Shown here piece after piece: positions 6,235 to 6,423 of a stretch of DNA of 6,423 bases. Every line of letters begins with the position of its first letter. Positions within the stretch are counted from its first letter, which is position 1. A program made the translations under genes and the position numbers. This DNA comes from Sulfurovum sp. Lineage in GTDB: Bacteria > Campylobacterota > Campylobacteria > Campylobacterales > Sulfurovaceae. The stretch is from NCBI GenBank assembly GCA_020726085.1, contig DYTG01000047.1:1-6423 (forward strand). Direction: 5' to 3'. A model generated the notes under the pieces. The model did not search any database and was not told where the DNA came from. It saw only the letters and a program-made list of their open reading frames with translations.

Positions 6235-6423
6235 ATGAATCTAAAGCATCTAAGTATTGCAGTGTGTGGTTTTGTGTTGATAAGTTGCGGTGGTGGCGGG
6301 AGCGATAATGGTGCTTTGCCAACGACAAATATTCAAACTCCCAGTGGTTCAAACGACCAAACCGATAAAAACGACCAAACCCTTATCAATGAACAACCCA
6401 AACCCCCAACGACTCCACGGGCT
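6235..6423 (+). CDS. Lipoprotein of unknown function (3' end outside window)
   Basis: Sixty-three codons are visible before the window ends. The protein starts MNLKHLSIAVCGFVLISC, a short signal peptide ending in a lipobox (LISC) with the lipidated cysteine at C18. A glycine run (GGGGS) follows, typical of the flexible start of outer-membrane or periplasm-facing lipoproteins in this group. The rest is a low-complexity linker rich in Asn, Gln, Thr and Pro, with NDQT repeated six codons apart. GGAG lies 8 bases before the ATG at 6235. Earlier ATGs at 6227 and 6230 overlap the spacer, and the one at 6230 reads straight into a stop. The functional domain lies beyond the window, so no role can be given. 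Confidence 0.8.
   Translation, partial: MNLKHLSIAVCGFVLISCGGGGSDNGALPTTNIQTPSGSNDQTDKNDQTLINEQPKPPTTPRA
6351..6381 (+). repeat. Two 13-base direct repeats in the lipoprotein linker
   Basis: AAACGACCAAACC occurs at 6351-6363 and again at 6369-6381, a period of 18 bases, which encodes the repeated NDQT in the same frame. Such in-frame repeats in linkers can expand or contract by slippage without breaking the gene. Confidence 0.7.

Noticed and set aside
1..6423. CRISPR array, toxin-antitoxin pair, defence island or prophage genes
   Set aside because: No regularly spaced repeats, and no paired small genes or phage or defence families were seen on either strand.

Overview
The window looks like a chromosomal segment of an AT-rich member of the Campylobacterota (Epsilonproteobacteria), most likely a sulfur-metabolising relative of Sulfurimonas, Sulfurovum or Sulfuricurvum. 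The grounds are the AT-rich coding style, a two-gene rplM-rpsI unit, perfect TATAAT-type -10 boxes with weak -35 regions, and a polysulfide/thiosulfate-reductase-type molybdoenzyme. The genus is an inference; no rRNA gene is present to settle it.

Left part (1-2850, minus strand): the first two genes of a periplasmic respiratory reductase operon. The Tat-exported molybdopterin catalytic subunit (PsrA/PhsA type) is followed two bases later by the four-cluster ferredoxin subunit (PsrB type), which runs off the left edge. A membrane quinol-oxidising subunit (PsrC type) would be expected just outside the window. Together they would pass electrons from quinol through the FeS clusters to a sulfur compound.

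Junction (2851-3540): about 470 bases without an intact gene, followed by a broken gene. On the minus strand there is a short decayed piece that resembles the N-terminus of a Y1/IS200-like (REP-associated) transposase, with a TGA where the family usually has Trp. Next is a 71-codon ORF that fuses the start of a drug/metabolite transporter (EamA) directly to the end of one, so almost the whole protein has been deleted. This looks like a rearrangement scar between the reductase operon and the housekeeping side, and is the most unusual part of the window.

Middle (3531-4944, minus strand): a TauE/SafE (TSUP) family membrane permease, whose end overlaps the transporter relic by 10 bases, and upstream of it a lipoprotein NlpC/P60 peptidoglycan hydrolase. 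Each has a recognisable -10 element of its own.

Right part (4945-6423, plus strand): a divergent intergenic region carries promoters for nlpC and for the rplM-rpsI operon (ribosomal proteins uL13 and uS9, joined by a TAATG stop-start overlap). A probable intrinsic terminator follows rpsI. The window ends inside a new lipoprotein gene of unknown function. I did not find a convincing new multi-gene system; the value here lies in the scar region and a few gene-start and regulatory details.
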